A stretch of DNA of 9,716 bases from Thiomonas sp. (GTDB taxonomy: Bacteria; Pseudomonadota; Gammaproteobacteria; Burkholderiales; Burkholderiaceae). This document shows positions 6,857 to 9,716 of the stretch, piece by piece. A model generated the notes under the pieces. The model searched no databases and was not told the DNA's origin. It saw only the letters and a list, made by a program, of their open reading frames with translations. Position numbers and translations under genes: made by a program. The stretch covers positions 1 through 9,716 of the forward strand of contig DAIAZB010000266.1 in the NCBI GenBank assembly GCA_027443745.1. The letters are read 5' to 3'. Every line of letters starts with the position of its first letter. The first letter of the stretch is position 1.

Positions 6857-7480
6857 TTACTCGGCCGCGGCGGAGGGCCGCAACGCCAGTTGGCTGGCCT
6901 TGATCACGGCCTCGGTGCGGTTGTGCACGCCCAGGGTGAGGAACAGCGCCGCGGTGTATTCCTTCACCGTGTGCTCCGACAGCCCCAGGTCGCGGGCGAT
7001 GGACTTGGCCGGCATGCCCCGCGCCAGCCGCGCCAGCACGTCGCGCTGGCGCGGGCTGAGCGCGACCTGCAGCGGCTCGGTGGAAGGCAGATCGATCCCG
7101 CGCGGCAGGAAGACCTCGCCCGCCAGTACGCGCTGCAGCGCGGCCAGCAGCACGTCGGGTGGCGCGCTCTTGGGGATGAAGCTCATCGCGCCGCATTCGA
7201 TGCAGCGCCGGATGGTCGGCCTGTCGTCCAGTGCCGAGACCACCACCACCGGCATGGCCGGCGCCAGCGCCCGCAACTGGTCGAGCAGATTGACGCCGCT
7301 GCTGGTGCGCAAGTCCAGATCCAGCAGGCAAAGCTGCATGTCGGGCCGCGCCCGCAGAGCCTGCAGCGCCTCGCCGGCGCTGCTCGATTCCGTGACCTGG
7401 ATTTGTCCGTCCAGCGCGATCAGCAGCAGCCGCAAGCCGGCCCGGAACAGGGCGTGATCGTCGATCAGCAGCACGTTCAT
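6857..7480 (-). CDS. NarL/FixJ-family response regulator with LuxR-type DNA-binding domain
   Basis: A 207-residue cytoplasmic transcription regulator. The receiver domain (about 1-118) has the acidic pair Asp7/Asp8 in LLIDDHALFRAG, acceptor Asp54 in CLLDLDL, Ser82 and Lys104 in FIPKSAPP. The LuxR-type helix-turn-helix spans about 139-200 with LSPRQRDVLARLARG, KSIARDLGLSEHTVKEY and the ending LGVHNRTEAV. It is the expected partner of the histidine kinase encoded immediately downstream. The frame is open to a TTG at 7543, but those 21 extra residues are unlike the family. The ATG at 7480 opens exactly at the conserved first beta-strand and was preferred, although no clear ribosome site precedes it. 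The length fits the family. Autoregulation through the palindrome at 7503-7522 is possible. Confidence 0.92.
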   Translation of the reverse strand: MNVLLIDDHALFRAGLRLLLIALDGQIQVTESSSAGEALQALRARPDMQLCLLDLDLRTSSGVNLLDQLRALAPAMPVVVVSALDDRPTIRRCIECGAMSFIPKSAPPDVLLAALQRVLAGEVFLPRGIDLPSTEPLQVALSPRQRDVLARLARGMPAKSIARDLGLSEHTVKEYTAALFLTLGVHNRTEAVIKASQLALRPSAAAE

Positions 7481-7502
7481 CGGGGGTTTGGTCGGGTCCG
7501 TG

Positions 7503-7522
7503 GCGATGGCTGCAGTTATCGC
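7503..7522. promoter_or_regulatory. Imperfect 20-bp palindrome ahead of the response regulator gene
   Basis: The sequence reads GCGATggCTGCAGttATCGC; 16 of 20 positions are symmetric, with mismatches only in the two lower-case pairs. It lies 22 bp upstream of the regulator ATG, where an autoregulatory dimer-binding site would sit. NarL/LuxR-type regulators bind as dimers to dyad sites, but the bound protein is not shown by the sequence. Confidence 0.4.
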
Positions 7523-7642
7523 ATGGCCGCGCGCTTTCGGCAATCCCGCTGGACGTGGGGATGCCGGCGGCGGACAGTCAATGACTTCCGCGCGGTGTCG
7601 GTGCCGCAGGGCCTGCTCACCCGGTTTGCGCCGTGCTGCGTC

Positions 7643-8482
7643 TCACTGCCGGGTCATGACGGTTTCCAGGTAGGCCGAAGGGATGACGAGCGTGTCCGCG
7701 CCCGCCACATTGCATTCGCCCAGCAGGGCCGTGATGCCCTCGGCCAGCGCGGCCTGCCCGCTGGCATCGAGCGCGTCGAAGGCGCGGTACAGCGGGCCGT
7801 AAAAGTCGCGGAAGGTCTGCAGCCAGTGCTCGGCTGAGCGGTAGCGGAAGTTGAAGACCTTGGGCACCGAGGCGATGCTGCGGGCATGGGCGCCAAACAG
7901 AGCCTCCAGGTGCTCGGGCTTGCCCCACAGCGCCGGAGACCGCAAGCCCGGAGGCGGCGGCACCTGGCGGCCGATCAGGCCGAACAGGCGGCAGATGAAA
8001 CCCTGCGGCGTCCAGTTGGCCATGGCGATGCGTCCACCGCCGCGCACCACGCGCAGCAATTCGTCGGCGCAGCGCTCGTGCTGCGGCGCGAACATCACGC
8101 CGAAGGTCGAGAGCGCAACGTCGAAGCTGGCGTCGGCGAACGGCAGCGCCTCGGCGTCGGCTACTTCGAACCGCACCCGCAGACCCTCGGCCGCGGCGCG
8201 CGCCGCGCCCTTGTCGAGCAGGGCCGGGACATAATCGGCGGAGGTGACCTCGGCGAAGCGGCGCGCCGCCGCCAGGGTGGCGTTGCCATTGCCCGCGGCG
8301 ACGTCGAGTACGCGCTCCGCGGCGCGGATGTCGACGGCTTCGGCCAGCGATTCACCGACGATCTGCAAGGTGGCGCCGACCACGGCGTAGTCGCCGCTGG
8401 CCCGGGTGGCCTGCTGGCGGCGCTTGATGTCCTCGAAATCGGTGCCTGCGGTGAGCACCGGGGTTGCGGTTGCGGTATCCAT
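7643..8482 (-). CDS. Class I SAM-dependent methyltransferase (UbiE-like, Methyltransf_11 type)
   Basis: A 279-residue cytoplasmic protein. Motif I VLDVAAGNGNATLAA (58-72) is the SAM-binding glycine-rich loop. An acidic residue after the second strand (Asp83 in TSADYVP) is placed to bind the ribose. VADAEALPFADASFD (107-121) and the later LLRVVRGGGRIAMANWTP (142-159) are the usual motifs II-III of the UbiE/Methyltransf_11 fold. The substrate cannot be read from the sequence; ubiE itself would not normally sit in this setting. The frame runs on to 8653, but this would overlap the divergent gene; the ATG at 8482 has a good AGGGAGA site 5 nt ahead. Its divergent neighbour is an AraC-type regulator 133 bp away, a likely controller. 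A 162-bp gap separates it from the response regulator gene, so the two are probably not co-transcribed. Confidence 0.88.
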   Translation of the reverse strand: MDTATATPVLTAGTDFEDIKRRQQATRASGDYAVVGATLQIVGESLAEAVDIRAAERVLDVAAGNGNATLAAARRFAEVTSADYVPALLDKGAARAAAEGLRVRFEVADAEALPFADASFDVALSTFGVMFAPQHERCADELLRVVRGGGRIAMANWTPQGFICRLFGLIGRQVPPPPGLRSPALWGKPEHLEALFGAHARSIASVPKVFNFRYRSAEHWLQTFRDFYGPLYRAFDALDASGQAALAEGITALLGECNVAGADTLVIPSAYLETVMTRQ

Positions 8483-8487
8483 CAAAG

Positions 8488-8494
8488 TCTCCCT
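8488..8494 (-). promoter_or_regulatory. Ribosome-binding site of the methyltransferase gene
   Basis: Reads AGGGAGA on the minus strand, 5 nt ahead of the ATG at 8482. It decides this start against the longer open frame. Confidence 0.7.
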
Positions 8495-8538
8495 GTCGAT
8501 TGTGGCCGTGCCGAATGCACGACACCTGTGACGGCATC

Positions 8539-8556
8539 TTGGCCGCATGTCGCCAA
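8539..8556. promoter_or_regulatory. Palindromic candidate operator between methyltransferase and AraC-type genes
   Basis: The 18-bp site TTGGCCGCATGTCGCCAA has the symmetric form TTGGCnnCATGnnGCCAA, 14 of 18 positions matching. It sits nearly in the middle of the 133-bp divergent gap, 56 bp from the methyltransferase start and 59 bp from the regulator start, where one bound protein could control both promoters. A smaller dyad, GTGC-N5-GCAC, lies at 8508-8520. AraC proteins often use direct repeats, so a different regulator is also possible. Confidence 0.4.
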
Positions 8557-8601
8557 AACTTGATCGACCGTCCGGTTTCGGCGTTTCACCTGCATGCGGC
8601 A

Positions 8602-8609
8602 GAGGGAGG
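8602..8609 (+). promoter_or_regulatory. Ribosome-binding site of the AraC-type regulator gene
   Basis: Reads GAGGGAGG, 6 nt ahead of the ATG at 8616. It supports that ATG over the upstream ATG at 8547 in the same frame. Confidence 0.75.
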
Positions 8610-8615
8610 CAGGGC

Positions 8616-9603
8616 ATGGAGCACGACATCCTCTCCGACGTCCTGCGCGGCATCCGGCTGCGCGGCGCGGTGTATTACGACTACCACTTCGGCGACGAGT
8701 GGGCCGCCGAGGCGCCGCCCGCAGCCGACGTGGCGCCGCTGCTGCTGCCCGGCGTCGAGCATGTCATGGAGTACCACGTGGTGCTGCGCGGCGGCGGCTG
8801 GGCGGCGGTCAGCGGCGGGCCGCCCATCCGTCTGGCCGAGGGCGACGCCGTGGTGCTGCCGCGCGGCGACGGTCATGTGATCTCCAGCAGACCCGGCCTG
8901 CGGCCTGAGCCCTTCGATCTCGCCTGGGCCTACGCCCACCGCAACGACCCCCGGCCCGTGCTGTTCAACGCCATCGGCAACGGCGACGCCCAGGCCGCCG
9001 GTCAACCGCGTGATCTGCGGCTTCCTGTGTTGCGACCTGCTGCCCTTCAACCCGCTGGTGGCACAGCTTCCGGCCCTGCTGCATCTGCCGGCAGACGCCG
9101 ATAGCGGCTGGATCGCGCAGACGCTGCGGCAGGCGGTGCAGGCCAGCGAAGGCTCGCGCCCCGGCAACGAGGCTATCCTGGAGCGCATCAGCGAAATGCT
9201 GTTCGTGCATGCCGTGCGCAGCTACCTCGCACGGCTCGACCCGGCGTCCAGCGGTTGGCTGGCCGGGCTGCGCGACCGCCGCATCGGCCGCGCCCTCGCG
9301 TTGCTGCACGCCACGCCCGCGCGTGACTGGAGCCTTGACGATCTCGGCCGTGAAGTCGGTCTGTCGCGCTCGGCGCTGCATGATCGCTTCGTCGAGTTGA
9401 TTGGCCTGGCGCCGATGCGGTACCTCGCGCGCTGGCGCATGCAGCTCGCCTCGACGTTGCTGCGCAGCACCAGCGCTAACGTCGAGGCGATCGCACTGGA
9501 TGTGGGCTACGCCTCCGAGGCCGCGTTCACTCGGGCATTCAAGCGCGCGGCCGGCATGCCGCCGGCAGCCTGGCGGCGCAGGAATCGTGCGAACTGTCGT
9601 TGA
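8616..9603 (+). pseudogene. AraC-family transcriptional regulator with N-terminal cupin domain, frameshifted
   Basis: Two overlapping frames together make one regulator. The first (8616-9104, 162 residues before a TAG at 9102) carries the cupin-like sensor half, from MEHDILSDVLRGIRLRG through a VVLRGGGWAAVSGGPPIRLAEGDAVVLPRGDGHV region to NAIGNGDAQAA. The second (to the TGA at 9601) resumes with VNRVICGFLCCD, typical of the end of this sensor domain. It then has the two helix-turn-helix units of AraC proteins: WSLDDLGREVGLSRSALHDRF and, at the end, VEAIALDVGYASEAAFTRAF followed by KRAAGMPPAAWRRR. Dropping one G at 9000/9001 joins NGDAQAA directly to VNRVICG and gives a normal 328-residue protein. 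The rest of both halves is well conserved, so the break is either very recent or a sequencing error. A GTG at 9010 lacks a ribosome site. It faces the methyltransferase gene and probably regulates it. Confidence 0.82.
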
Positions 9604-9716
9604 AGCGGCAACGCGTGGTTCGTTGGTCGTGGCCGGGGTACGGCTCGACTGCGTGACTTGGCTCCGCGCGTCCTCCGCGATGAGCTTCGGCCGCAGCCCG
9701 GCGCGGCACAGGGCGT
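9604..9716. other. Unassigned 3' end of the window
   Basis: The 113 bases after the regulator stop hold no gene I can support. A minus-strand frame stays open here, with residues such as LRPKLIAEDARSQ, and could be the end of a gene outside the window, but it runs on into the regulator gene without a stop in this stretch and no family was recognised. No hairpin with a T run is evident. Confidence 0.3.

Noticed and set aside
5503..6903. 466-residue open frame on the plus strand opposite the histidine kinase gene
   Set aside because: It is a shadow frame of GC-rich coding DNA: a repetitive Gln/Arg/Gly/Ala-rich product with no recognisable domain, lying opposite a gene with clear motifs.
7481..7543. 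TTG start adding 21 residues to the response regulator
   Set aside because: The receiver fold starts at the ATG at 7480 and the added residues match nothing in the family. It remains possible because the ATG lacks a clear ribosome site.
7619..7656. ACCCGG/CCGGGT inverted pair near the methyltransferase stop as a terminator
   Set aside because: Only six base pairs with a loop of more than 20 nt, partly inside the coding region and without a T run.
6833..7837. 334-residue plus-strand frame across the response regulator gene
   Set aside because: It is antisense to a gene with complete receiver and DNA-binding motifs, and the product shows no domain; only its short VNDFRAV stretch was kept as a separate tentative finding.
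9010..9603. Separate small AraC-type gene starting at the GTG at 9010
   Set aside because: There is no ribosome site, the frame is open further upstream, and its first residues continue the sensor domain of the preceding frame; one frameshifted gene explains both.
9604..9716. 3' end of another minus-strand gene at the window edge
   Set aside because: The frame is open, but too short to recognise and continues into the AraC-type gene without a plausible stop; not supportable.

Overview
The window is high-GC proteobacterial DNA, most likely from a betaproteobacterium of the Burkholderiales type. This rests on base composition, on a tartronate-semialdehyde reductase gene followed by a MOFRL-type glycerate kinase gene, and on the style of the regulators. 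The genus cannot be fixed from the sequence alone. No RNA gene, CRISPR array, insertion sequence or transposase was seen.

Layout. (1) 1-1722, plus strand: the 3' end of a glxR/garR-type tartronate semialdehyde reductase, then a complete glycerate 2-kinase (ttuD/gckA type). Together these are the last two steps of the glyoxylate-to-glycerate pathway. (2) 1751-4872, minus strand: a three-gene block that is visibly less GC-rich than its neighbours. In transcription order it encodes a Cys-rich lipoprotein, a membrane-anchored single-ring AAA+ ATPase of the Clp/HSP100 D2 type, and a single-pass membrane protein with a zinc ribbon on one side and Sel1 repeats on the other. Both gaps between these genes are 25 bp. 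This is the best candidate here for an undescribed system: an envelope-spanning remodelling machine with parts predicted for the cytoplasm, inner membrane, periplasm and outer membrane. (3) 4984-7480, minus strand: a NarL/LuxR-type response regulator gene followed 4 bp later by a hybrid sensor histidine kinase gene. (4) 7643-9603: a minus-strand class I SAM methyltransferase gene facing a plus-strand AraC-family regulator gene across a 133-bp divergent promoter region that holds a good palindrome. The regulator is broken by an apparent one-base insertion near 9000, which is either a real pseudogenising mutation or a sequencing error.

How the genes work together. The glycerate genes turn tartronate semialdehyde into 2-phosphoglycerate for central metabolism. 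The lipoprotein/AAA+/Sel1 block meets the glycerate kinase tail to tail, with an inverted repeat at the junction that could stop transcription from both sides. The kinase and regulator form a signalling pair of unknown stimulus, with a palindrome just ahead of the regulator start. The AraC-type regulator probably controls the divergent methyltransferase gene, as is common for such pairs.
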